Shown piece by piece: positions 18,701 to 27,249 of a stretch of DNA of 27,249 bases. The stretch spans positions 1-27,249 of the forward strand of contig CAXHKQ010000030.1 of NCBI GenBank assembly GCA_964017145.1. The letters are read 5' to 3'. Within the stretch, counting starts at the first letter, position 1. Every line of letters starts with the position of its first letter. Below the pieces are notes generated by a model that ran no database searches, had not been told where the DNA came from, and worked only from the letters and a program-made list of their open reading frames with translations. Both the position numbers and the translations under genes were made by a program. The stretch is from Agrocybe praecox. Lineage: Eukaryota > Basidiomycota > Agaricomycetes > Agaricales > Agrocybaceae.

Positions 18701-21700
18701 CATTCATATAGAAAGCGCCCTCTATCGGAATCAACTGTAATTATGCATGGACATACTTTGGGTCAGCACCCACACAACACATTTTATTGCACCCCGATTG
18801 AAGGTTCCGTTCTAAAGTTATACGCATAACAAATATTCCGACGATAACGCCATCTACAGGCATTTTCCGGAATTTTAACACGTACGAACACAGCTTAGAA
18901 CAACACAAACATAACGCAGGTTGTTTCACGACAATCGGATGAACCGTTTGGGCGTGATGCTACTACATACATAGACCATTCATTTTTATATAATAGACTA
19001 GCCGCTTCGCGGCCAGCGTGTATCCGAAGGGTCGATCGTGTATCTGAAGAGTCGATCGAAACTCATCATCATGTCATTGACCAAACACAAAATATTACAA
19101 TCAAACACGATGGCTGTAAATTATCTCGAATAAACTTGAATCACACGTTCATCTTTATATGCTTTAACACGTAACGTACCGCTTGACAACACCGTGGGCA
19201 AGGCGATTACTGCTAAACGACGCATTGTATTGAATATCTGTTTTCATTTTTAGAATACTTTTTTTGAATACTTCAATTAATTGCATTACTAAATTCGAAT
19301 TTTCAGTCGTCGATACATTAGAACCCGTGTTTTTATTGAATGTGAATGTCGAAGTAGAGCTCTCTAATGGTTGCACCGGAAGCCAAGGAATTAGAGCCCT
19401 ACAAAAAAATGTTTAGTCTCTTTTCTTTGTATTCGGAGAATAAGTAGAGCTCTCTGATGGTTGCCTCGGTCCCTAAGGAGTTAGGGCCCTACACTATTCG
19501 TGTTCGCAGAGTAAGAAGGGCCCTCTAATGATTGTCCATGGGCCTACAGAGTTAGGGTCCTACAAAACAAACTTGAGTTTAGTCGCTATTCTTCGTATTC
19601 CCTGCCCTACTTATTCTCCGAATACGAATAATGACTAAACTCAAGTTTGTTTTGTAGGGCCCTAACTCTGTAGGCCCCTAGACAACCATGAGAGGGCCCT
19701 ACTTTGCGAACACGAATAGTGACTGAAATGAAGACAACCATTGTAGGGCCCTAACTCTGTAGGCCCCTAGACGACTATTAAAGGGCCCTACTTACTCTGC
19801 GAACACGAATAGTGACTAAACTCAAGTTTGTTCTGTAGGGACCTAACTCTGTAGGCCCCTAGACGACCATTAGAGGTCCCTATTTACTCTGCGAACATGA
19901 AGAATCGAGACTAAACATTGTTTTGTTGGGCCCCAACTCCTTAGGTCCCGAGGCAACCATCAGAGAGCTCTACTTAGTCGCCGAATACGAAGAATAGAGA
20001 CTAAACATTTGTTTGTAGGGCCCTAATTCCTTGGGTGCCGGGACAACCATTAGAGAGCTCTACTTCGTCTCAGAATACGAAGAATAGTGACTTAACTTTT
20101 TTTTAAGGGCCTCAACTCCTTAGGGCCACAATTCCTTGAGCCCCCAATTTTTTAGGACCCTAGGCAACCATATAAAAGGCTCTTCTTCTCTCGGAATATG
20201 AATATATAGAAAATATTTTGTTGTTGTAGGGCCCCAATTCCTTGGGCCCCGAGGCCACCTTGAAGGGCCCTGCTCACTCTCCGAACTCGAATAGGGACTA
20301 AGGCTCGTGAAAATGTCGATTATACGTGAAAAACGGAGGTCGGCAAATCACCCGACCTCTACCCGACACCAAAATTCTAGTCGGGTAATAATGTCGGTTA
20401 ATGTCGGGTAGATTTATCGGGTAAGAGAGTTACGAAGTGGTAAAAAACGTTTGTGTTCAATGGTTCGACCGTTTCAACTGCCCACATGCAGGCGTTATAC
20501 CCAGACATTTGTATGGCTTGGTAACATTACATTTAAAGGTTATTCAGCCGCTCGATGTGATCTAAATTATATACTTTCTGTCGGTAATGAGTTAACACAA
20601 TTTGTAAAAACGAACTTTTCACAATGATTCGATATAGATTTCCTGAAAATTTGTTTACCATGTTCGTCTCCCAGCTATTAGGTTCTCACATATAAAATTT
20701 CACGTCAATCGGACCGGCCAGTTCGGCGTCTATAAGACGTCTATAACGACTTAACCCAAATCCATTTTTATATATATAGATATGATCGAAATTAACAGAT
20801 ATAACAGAGTAGTCTCGACGCCTGTGTAGCGGATCTCTAAGAATATTTCGACATCGACACAGCAAGATGATGTCATCATTTCGATCACAATTTACCATAT
20901 TAAATATGTACACTAGACACTGACAGCATTTCTGCCGTGTCGATGACTAAATATTCTTATAGAATTTCTATACGCTGTCCTTAGCAGCAATCTAAAACAA
21001 TTTGAAATTGTAACGATTTTATAACCGATACAACCTTTATAGTTTGCACGAAAGAAAACAGCTTCTTTTCTGTCAGAACAAAGCGTACGGACGAATTATA
21101 TAGCCAGAGAGTTAGATCGATCGATTTGCAAAATTTTCAAACGAATATGATTGATTTATTGATGTTACGTGATATATTCACAAGTCGAACCAAGATAACA
21201 AAAATCAAAAGATACGTCGTTAGGCCTGTCCTACACAGCATTCTAAAACAATTTGAAATTGTAACTATCAGAAAACCGTTATACTACCTGTTGGCGCCAC
21301 AATTTAAATGTGTAGTTGACTTGAACCATGCCAAAATATTATATTTTACATGTTTCCGATTTTTTTTTTGGAGGAAAGCTATAAAAATGTGTACATTTCA
21401 ATGTTTTGTTGAATAAACATCACAAAACATTGCGTGACATTAGTCTCATCTTAGGCTGACTATACCCTAATCAAGGCCACTCTGTTTTTATATAGAGAGA
21501 GCGCTAATTCGCTCGGTGATTTTTTGTTTTGTTTTTCGAAAAATGATCATTTGTAGAAAATTGTATTCTCTTTCATTTGAGTATTCACGAATTGATTTAG
21601 GTCAATCCAGTGAAAAGTTATGTGAAACATGTATTTTTTTTTTGGGAAAAATATTTGATTTTCACTCCCCATACAAAATATCTGGATTTCGTGTTAACAA

Positions 21701-24700
21701 TAAAGCCTAGAACTTTTTACTGAACGAACTTAATCGTTCAATGTGAGGACACTCAAATAAAAGGTAATGAAATTGTCTACACATCCTCATCTTTCGAAAA
21801 ATTTGAAAAAATCACCGAGTGATTTAAAGTTCGATGATTTCTCCTTTTTGAAACGGAGCGGCCTTGTTTAGCACGTCGACAGCCGAAGATAAAAGGTAAT
21901 GAAATTGTCTACACATCCTCATCTTTCGAAAAATTTGAAAAAATCACCGAGTGATTTAAAGTTCGTTGATTTCTCCTTATTGAAACGGAGCGGCCTAGTT
22001 TAGCACGTCGACAGCCGAAGATGGGACTTATTTGACGCAATGTTTCGTGTGTATGATATAATTATGTTTATTCAACAAATACAAATATTGGTTAAGAGCT
22101 GAGCTATGGTCTGCGGCCTGTCGATGTAAATTTTGCTCTCCAAATACAAATAGAAGTCCAGCGGCGTCAAATCGGGTGAGTGCGGCTACACCAAATTTCG
22201 AATTGTGGTGTGTGAAAGCCGTGTCTCACGCGGATATAAACGTTCGTAGGCTCATTGCGTTTTGATAATGGAGATTAGTTGATTCATGGCACGAAATATA
22301 TAGACATCCAAACAAAATCTTACACTCGTACTGTCATTAGCTTCGATGATATTGCCTTTATTGTAACTCGCGTTTTGACATATCCTATCATATAGTGAAG
22401 AAGGTATTCAAAGTCTTATTGAAGCACTGATTTAATTATGATAGGTATATAGGCTGGAGCCGAAACACGTATTGAGAAATTGTTATCTGGGGTCTGCCCT
22501 AGCCGAAATTAAGATTGTCAATTTTGTAAACTATTCAGTATCTTCCATTTGGGCACTGAAAACGATGCGCGCAGTGTTTGCCTAAATTTGGCAGTTTCTG
22601 ACGGCAACATCAATAAGTCGACCAAATAATTTCAAAATTCGGAAAGGATGGAACCTGGAGATTGCTGATACCTTGAGGTTATATAAAACATATATATACA
22701 TATCGTGCATACGTTAATGGGCATGTTAGAGCTCTTTGCGGAGAGAGTGCCGCAAAAACGCAAAAACTCACAATCGACCAAATCGACCAAATAGCCATAC
22801 TCTATATATTAGGCTATGAATTGTGATCCCATTTATGTTTTGTGCGTTTTTGGCCCTCAGCGACTATTTTTAATTTCCCAAATTTAAATGGTAGCTCCAG
22901 GGAAAGAATGAGGCAGTATTAATCGAGAAAAAAAACGCATTTTGCAAGGGTTAGCGACAAATATTTTTTGAAGGTGTTAGGGAATTTGTAGGACCGCTGG
23001 TTTCTAGCTATCGAGCTAGAATGAAACTATGAAGAAGAATTCAAATTTGTTTAATCAAACATGTTGGTCCCTCTCTGTTTTTCCCGATACTTATCAGCCC
23101 ATGCAATTATACGATAACGGATAACGTAGATATTTAAGTTTAAAATGCTATCGCAACAGTTGGAGCCTTCATTTCTTTTTTCTCAGAACTAATTATGGCA
23201 ATAGAGTTGAAACGACCGATTGGCATAGTTTTCAAACAAAACCATTTGCTATTTTCCGTTCAATTGAATATTTTCTTTCAGAACAAAGCGTACGGACGAA
23301 TTATATCCACACAGTTTAATCGACCGATTGGCATAGTTTACAAACCACCGAAATTAAACTATTTTCATTTCAATTCACGTTTCCCTTATCGAAAAACTAC
23401 ACGTCCTCATATGTCTCTCCCTGGTGGTACGCTCACAGTTTGCGGCGAGGTGGAGGCACTGCGCGCGGTGCTGGCCGCGGGCGCGAACATCGCCACCGCC
23501 GACATCCACGGCGGCAGTCCGCTGCACTATGCGGCCCAGATGTGCGGTGTGACGTCGGTGATGTCATGCCCGAAAACGTATGCGGCCGTCGCCTTTGACA
23601 TACTGACCATTATCTTGAAGCATCCGGAGACGCGCGTCAGCGCGGTGGACATGGACAAGCGGCAGCCGCTGCTGTGGGCATCGTCCGCCGGCTCGGCGAA
23701 AGCTATTCTGGCGCTGGTGCACGCCGGGGCCAAGGTCGAGAGCTACGATAAGTGAGTATAGTGTCGCGTTCGTGCGATTCGTGCTTGCTCGTAGTGATTG
23801 AAACACTGATGGATTCTCGCGCGGTTTTTGTGCAGGGACGGACTGACGGCAATACATTGTGCCGCATCGCGTGGCCACACCGAGTGCATTGATACGCTGA
23901 TTAATTTGTGCGGATCGCCGACGGACCTGACTGGTCAGTACGCGAATTTGAATCAGCGACGGCGATGCGAGCATTACTAATTAAATTCCCTCATTGCTCG
24001 CAGACAAGAACGGTTGCACTGCCCTACATTACGCAGTGGCACTGGGGCACATCGATTGCGTTGCCCTGCTGCTCGACATGCAAGCGAATCCGAACCATCA
24101 GGATCTCAAGGGTCGGACGCCGGCCCATTGTGGCTGTGCCAAAGGGCAGCTGGAGACGGTGCGGATTCTGGGCGAGCGGGGCAAGGCGAATCTGTGGCTG
24201 CAGAATGCCAAGGGCGATTTGCCCGTACACGATGCGGCTGTTTCCGGTCGACGGGAGCTGGTGGCGTGGCTGCTTAAGCAAAAGCCTGATCAGGCGAATG
24301 TGAGCAGTAATGATGGTCGAACGCTGCTGCACATTGCGGCGGAGAATAACTATACGGATATGTGCAAGGTAAGTGTGGATGGATGCAGCTTGAGGAAATA
24401 GCATTGGATAAATCATGTTTCTATCTGCAGATGCTTCTGGATGCCGGTGCTGACATAAACAGCATTTATCAGACCAGCGACAACATCGTTTTGACACCAC
24501 TCGACTGCTCGCTAACGAGAAGTTTTCGTTCGACAGCAAAGTTCTTGCAATTTCACGGCGGTCTTCCAGCGAGTAAACTGCGCATATCGAGTCAATCGTC
24601 GACGAAGACGATTGCTGGTCATGAGATGGAACCAGATGCTCAACCGAAGCGTTCCATATCGAAGTCGAAGCTGGAGAGCAAAGAACCGAAAGAGTGTTCA

Positions 24701-27249
24701 ACGTCGAAGAAAGTCGTCATTTACGTTGATGACACGAATTCGGATTCGGATGATGGGAAACCTTCGCGGGGTAGTGATCTGAATAAAATGATCAGCAAAA
24801 TGGAGCATAAACGTAGGAAACGGAAAACGGCGAATATGAACCGTCGTTACAAAACGAAAAGTTTCAATATTTATCTGAGACGAAACAGTTCGAGTGATGA
24901 ATCCAAGTCCAACAACTGTTCGTCGAAAGACGAAGCATGCGCGTCAGAGATGAAACCCGAAGAACATGTGCTAATTCAAGCAAAAGACGTATTGAAAACA
25001 GATACGCCAACGGTCAAACAAGATATTTCTATTGAGAATTCCAAAACTCAAGGTTCTGATGATAAAATAGAAACCAAAACTGCTTCCAATAATGATGCCC
25101 AAACTACACAGAAAACTGATACGAAAATTGAAGCAAAAGATGCATCAAAAGCGAACGAAACAGCAGACAAACCTAGTTCAGAAATAAAATCGAACATAAG
25201 TATCACAGAAGAAGTGGCCGATGTGAAGTCAGATAAAGCAGAGAAATACAATACAGAACCCTGCTGTGAAACGCCTGATCCAACTAAACAAGAGGTCCAT
25301 GCGAAGGAAACATACAAGGATGATAAGGTTCAAGAAACTAATGTTGAACCCAATTTGGAGAATAAATGTGCGAGTGATTTCAAACCCAGTGAAATTGAAC
25401 ACACTGCAAAAGATGATGATAACAAAAATAAATCAGAGACAGACACACAAATCGAAAAAGATAGCGTTGATAACGTTGCGAAAAATAAATCTAATCAACC
25501 AGATAATGAACGGAAACCAGAGCCTCAAAAAGTTGAATTTACGGATGAACCATCTCCAGTGAGCATGATTGAAAATGCGGAGGAGATCCCCATTAATGCG
25601 AATAAACACGTCACTATTGCAGAGGTTCATTCTACTCCCGATTCGATACCAGATGGAACAGTCGAAGAGTCTAAGCAAACCGATAAGTCAAATCCAGGAA
25701 TTGAGAAAGAAAATGCTGACTCTCAACAACCAGAGCCAGACAAAATCACCCCTGATACCATTGACGGAGACAAGGACGTAGGCAAGGACGGAGACAAGGA
25801 CGTAAACAAGGACGGAGACCACATTCCACAACCTACACCCGACCCAACGACCGTTCGCAAAACCAGCTTCACCGTTTTGGACAACTTGGAAGATGGAATT
25901 GAGCCCAGTTTCGAGGTGATACCCCACAAATCCAACGACTATTCCGAAACCCACGACCAGACGTCGAGTGCCGACGAAGACGATGAACCGTTGAACGTGC
26001 GCAGCTTCAGTGCCGGTCAACTGCCCAAAGTCGATCGGCCCAAACGTGTTCAGATGCGCGTGGCCAGCACCAAGTACACATCACACGACCAGCAGTTCAG
26101 TAGCAAAGAAATGGACTCGGGCATCGAACCAAGTCCGCGGGCGAATATGTCCAGTCCGCAATCCACGTCCTCGGTGGACAAGTCGAAGCGGTTGCCGCCG
26201 AAGCGCTGGACCGGCGGCAATGCCCATCGCAAGGAATGCAAACAGACCAACATAAGAAAGGAGACGAATATGTCAATGGTTGCGCTGTCGCTGCAGGAGG
26301 ACATCAACAGGTATTGTAAATCGATGTTCAAATTTGAAATGTAAAATAATTTAAAATAATCATTTCAAATCGAGTTTAGATACTACATGGAACGCCAGCT
26401 GTTTCAACATCTCCTCGAGCTGAAGAGCCTTCAGATTCGCTCCAGCAAAGTTCTCGAATCGGCACTGGTCAAACGGGCTGTCGATGACTACCACAACTCG
26501 ACGCTGTTCCCGAAGAACGAGTGTGTCACTGCAAGTCAGTCGGGCGAAGTGAAGCGCACGCTGGCGACCAAGGACAGCGATCCGACCTACTTGCGTCGCT
26601 ATCCGTATAAGGAGTATACGTTCAAGAAGTTCGAATTACATTTGTACGAAACATTGAAATCGCTGCAGAAGAATGGATCGCGCAATTTTCAGAACATATC
26701 GGAGGTTTACAGAGAGGTATAGGTTGAACTGTAATTATATAGGAAGAATAGATAAGAATGTCTTCCTAATGCATATCACGAATTCTAGGCGGAGCGACGC
26801 AACGTTCTCGATAAGAGAAGTGTCGCCAGTGCTTTGCGATGCACGACCAAGACGCATCGATGCCTTCATGCTGCCCACGCTTACACAGGAATACCATGCG
26901 CAGCATACAGTAAGTCATTTGGGTATGATGCTATTCTATCGTATAGATCTCCATTAATTAATTGATTAATCTCCACAGTTCCTATGATGAATCACCACAC
27001 AATGCCCAAGCCGGGTTTTATGCCACGAAAACGCGCGACATGAGTTCATTCTACCTGCCCGAAATAACGACGCTAAACTCCAAGGCAGCTGCTGGAGAAT
27101 CTAGCGCAACTAGGAATTCAAAATCGGGTGTCTCGGTCGAAGTGTCGCATGGCCTGAGCCGAAAGTCGATTTATTTGCCTACGAACAAACTGGACCGAAA
27201 CAAACGCTACTACGTGACATTGTCAGTGAAGGACGTCGATCGCGCAGAG
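15790..27249 (+). CDS. Ankyrin-repeat scaffold protein, 3' end outside window
   Basis: Exons are 15790-15960, 16714-16972, 23439-23751, 23836-23933, 24004-24368, 24431-26310, 26380-26716, 26789-26909 and 26979 onward to the right edge. All phases match. About 1181 residues precede the last exon. The N-terminal 98 residues have no known domain. Ankyrin repeats follow at about residues 99-430, with the TPLHLA/SPLHYAA/TALHYAV/TLLHIAA signatures and the usual 33-residue helix pairs, about nine to ten units. Exon 6 (1880 bp) then encodes some 590 residues of charged, low-complexity sequence: SDSDD acid patches, KRRKRK basic patch, and DGDKDV repeats at about 25770-25815. A conserved-looking C-terminal part follows, with RYYMERQLFQHLLELKSLQI, KKFELHLYETLKSLQK and a Cys/His-rich segment CLHAAHAYTGIPCAAY. 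It is probably a cytoplasmic scaffold; the function is not recognised. The last exon shows an apparent one-base frameshift at 27016-27019. Confidence 0.85.
15961..16713 (+). other. Intron 1 of the ankyrin gene
   Basis: A 753-base GT-AG intron runs from TCG|GTAAGA to GCGTTCGCAG. It contains two copies of 'tgaccacaacat' (about 16108 and 16444) in otherwise unique AT-rich DNA. No embedded gene was seen. Confidence 0.75.
17207..18997 (-). mobile_element. Non-autonomous Helitron cluster (minus strand)
   Basis: Read on the minus strand, a 5' terminus TCTATTATATAAAAATGAAT begins at 18997 and a second one at 17957. The 3' terminus is at 17207: a small hairpin GGC-GAA-GCC followed by CTAG and a T, the classic Helitron end and AT target. 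The interior holds three diverged copies of one module. Landmarks are 'gggtcagcacccacacaac' at about 18760, its relatives at about 18325 and 17749, and 'acttatggtccacgtatgtg' at about 18612 and 18179. Spacing is about 435 and 576 bases. There is no coding capacity. The second 5' end is not preceded by CTAG, so the cluster is a truncated tandem rather than two whole elements. Confidence 0.7.
19354..20290. repeat. 90-bp minisatellite in two opposing blocks
   Basis: In + orientation seven units start near 19654, 19743, 19835, 19925, 20015, 20104 and 20226 (period 89-92; one gap of 122 from a local duplication). Three units lie in the opposite orientation, starting near 19354, 19444 and 19515. 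Each unit carries GTAGGGCCCT and, about 30 bases later, its reverse complement AGGGCCCTAC (or the GAGCTC variant). Each unit can therefore fold into a hairpin. The two blocks meet at a palindrome centred near 19610. Confidence 0.85.
19540..19677. repeat. Large palindrome at the minisatellite inversion point
   Basis: The left arm at 19540-19600 and the right arm at 19620-19677 are reverse complements, with only about three mismatches and a 3-base indel. The spacer is 19 bases. The similarity continues more weakly outward through the neighbouring minisatellite units. Confidence 0.88.
20336..20412. repeat. Two overlapping, competing hairpins
   Basis: Stem 1 is GAGGTCGG (20336-20343) with CCGACCTC (20352-20359). 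Stem 2 is TCTACCCGACA (20358-20368) with TGTCGGGTAGA (20402-20412). They share bases 20358-20359. Further TCGGGTAA and TGTCGGT copies fill the loop, so the segment is a cluster of the short word TCGGGTA on both strands. Confidence 0.7.
20781..21410. repeat. Degenerate repeat region with internal duplication
   Basis: The block 'tctaaaacaatttgaaattg' occurs at about 20990 and about 21241. A 28-base block (21074-21101), CAGAACAAAGCG followed by TACGGACGAATTATAT, is identical to 23279-23306. An open frame at 21126-21416 shows no recognisable motif. I regard this as transposon-derived, class unknown. Confidence 0.5.
21411..22076. repeat. Foldback element with imperfect inverted arms
   Basis: The left arm (about 21411-21600) and the right arm (about 21745-22076) match as reverse complements. 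The outer ends are GTTGAATAAAC and GTTTATTCAAC. Then come 'cattgcgtga' against 'tgacgcaatg' and 'catcttaggctg' against 'cagccgaagatg'. Towards the centre, 'ctcggtgattttt' faces 'aaaaatcaccgag' and 'tcatttgagt' faces 'actcaaataa'. The right arm is longer because it contains a tandem duplication. The spacer is about 145 bases. There is no coding. Confidence 0.7.
21757..22020 (+). repeat. 132-bp near-perfect tandem duplication
   Basis: Copies at 21757-21888 and 21889-22020 both start ATAAAAGGTAATG and end AGCACGTCGACAGCCGAAG. Only about three substitutions separate them. The high identity, set against the decayed surroundings, suggests a recent event. Confidence 0.9.
22081..22190 (-). pseudogene. 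DDE transposase C-terminal fragment
   Basis: On the minus strand one frame reads PHSPDLTPLDFYL, then YLESKIYIDRPQTIAQL. The SPDLTPLDF phrase is the conserved block with the last catalytic acidic region of Tc1/mariner-like (DDE_3) transposases in insects, normally PRSPDLTPLDFFLWG followed by a SKVY-like phrase. A stop codon precedes it and only about 35 residues are recognisable. It is a dead fragment, unrelated in sequence to the mariner copy at 6317. Confidence 0.6.
22450..23050 (+). repeat. Dispersed repeat family, copy B
   Basis: This is the second copy of the repeat at 3460-4040, in the same orientation, with shared blocks in the same order: GGCTGGAGCC, 'catatcgtgcat', 'gccgcaaa', 'tggccctcagcgacta', 'tccagggaaagaatg' and 'gaccgctgg'. 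The copies are strongly diverged, with many indels. No termini or coding were recognised. Confidence 0.6.
23200..23345 (+). repeat. Short tandem repeat unit of about 112 bp
   Basis: The phrase 'cgaccgattggcatagttt' occurs at about 23211 and about 23323, followed in both by 'caaac' after one or two bases. Between them lies the 28-base block identical to 21074-21101. The frame is open through to the ankyrin exon, but this is fortuitous: the peptide is not conserved in style, and the exon begins at 23439 by splice phase. Confidence 0.6.

Larger units (their letters stand above)
18998..20780 (-). mobile_element. Non-autonomous Helitron carrying a minisatellite
   Basis: On the minus strand the 5' end is TCTATATATATAAAAATGG at 20780, preceded by A. 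The 3' end is CCGC-GAA-GCGG followed by CTAG at 19001-18998. These are textbook Helitron termini, and the 3' hairpin resembles that at 17210-17225, so both belong to one family. There is no Rep/helicase coding. The interior carries a 90-bp minisatellite (19354-20290) and two overlapping hairpins (20336-20412). The 3' end directly abuts the 5' TC of the next element. Confidence 0.7.
16973..23438 (+). other. Intron 2 of the ankyrin gene, filled by mobile DNA
   Basis: The donor is ACAG|GTGTGT at 16973 and the acceptor GCTCACAG ends at 23438. The join gives the continuous peptide HWATVCGEVEALRAVL across two ankyrin helices, which proves the exon connection in phase 1. The 6466 bases contain Helitron copies, a minisatellite, a foldback element, a transposase fragment and a dispersed repeat. 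A GT-rich microsatellite (16973-17020) begins at the splice site itself. Confidence 0.85.

Noticed and set aside
19354..20290. Regular 90-bp array as a CRISPR-like locus
   Set aside because: Whole units repeat, with no unique spacers, in a eukaryotic intron and within Helitron ends. It is a minisatellite.
21126..21416. 96-codon open frame in the ankyrin intron
   Set aside because: It has no recognisable motif, is AT-rich and lies over degenerate repeats shared with 20990 and 23280.
23195..23438. Coding extension upstream of ankyrin exon 3
   Set aside because: The frame is open back to 23195, but the peptide is built from a local tandem repeat. The phase-1 splice from 16972 to 23439 restores the ankyrin helix exactly.
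24024..24701. 225-codon open frame on the - strand
   Set aside because: It is antisense to the ankyrin exons 5 and 6, which show clear ankyrin signatures. No family was recognised in the antisense peptide.

Overview
This is a stretch of eukaryotic nuclear DNA, almost certainly from a dipteran insect and probably a mosquito. The reasons are short GT-AG introns, GC-rich coding exons, abundant (CA)n, (CAG)n and (CGA)n microsatellites, a CAAA-ATG start context, mariner and Helitron remnants, and protein relatives that read as insect orthologues. The species is an inference and cannot be proved from the window. Nothing here is prokaryotic, and no operon, CRISPR array or rRNA/tRNA gene is visible.

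Layout. Positions 1-3.1 kb are a low-complexity, microsatellite-rich flank with no supportable gene. Positions 3.3-7.3 kb are a graveyard of mobile DNA: one copy of an unnamed dispersed repeat (3460-4040), the 5' part of a decayed Helitron that still carries a piece of the Helitron N-terminal domain (4910-5690), and a short, broken mariner element with recognisable inverted termini (6317-7217). Positions 7.7-15.2 kb are gene-dense. NDUFB7, a complex I subunit (+ strand, three exons, first intron GC-AG), converges on PDSS2, the non-catalytic subunit of polyprenyl diphosphate synthase (- strand, three exons). PDSS2 is divergent from RIC3, the chaperone of nicotinic acetylcholine receptors (+ strand, nine constant exons and one possible cassette exon, including a 21-nt microexon). 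From 15.8 kb to the right edge runs a large ankyrin-repeat gene that continues beyond the window. Its second intron (16973-23438) is 6.5 kb of nested mobile DNA.

NDUFB7 and PDSS2 both serve the mitochondrial respiratory chain: one is part of complex I, the other makes the tail of ubiquinone, the electron acceptor of complex I. They share a short convergent 3' intergenic space. RIC3 acts in the endoplasmic reticulum of excitable cells. The ankyrin protein is a scaffold of unknown function: about nine to ten ankyrin-type units, a very long acidic/lysine-rich disordered exon and a conserved C-terminal part.

The most unusual structures lie in the ankyrin intron. There is a head-to-tail Helitron junction in which one element's CTAG end directly abuts the next element's TC start. 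A 90-bp minisatellite is built of hairpin units and arranged as a large palindrome. A separate 0.67-kb foldback element contains a near-perfect 132-bp tandem duplication. Two coding curiosities also stand out: an apparent one-base frameshift in a T-run near the right edge of the ankyrin gene, and UG-repeats directly downstream of two 5' splice sites in neighbouring genes. All exon boundaries were read by eye from splice consensus, frame and remembered family similarity.
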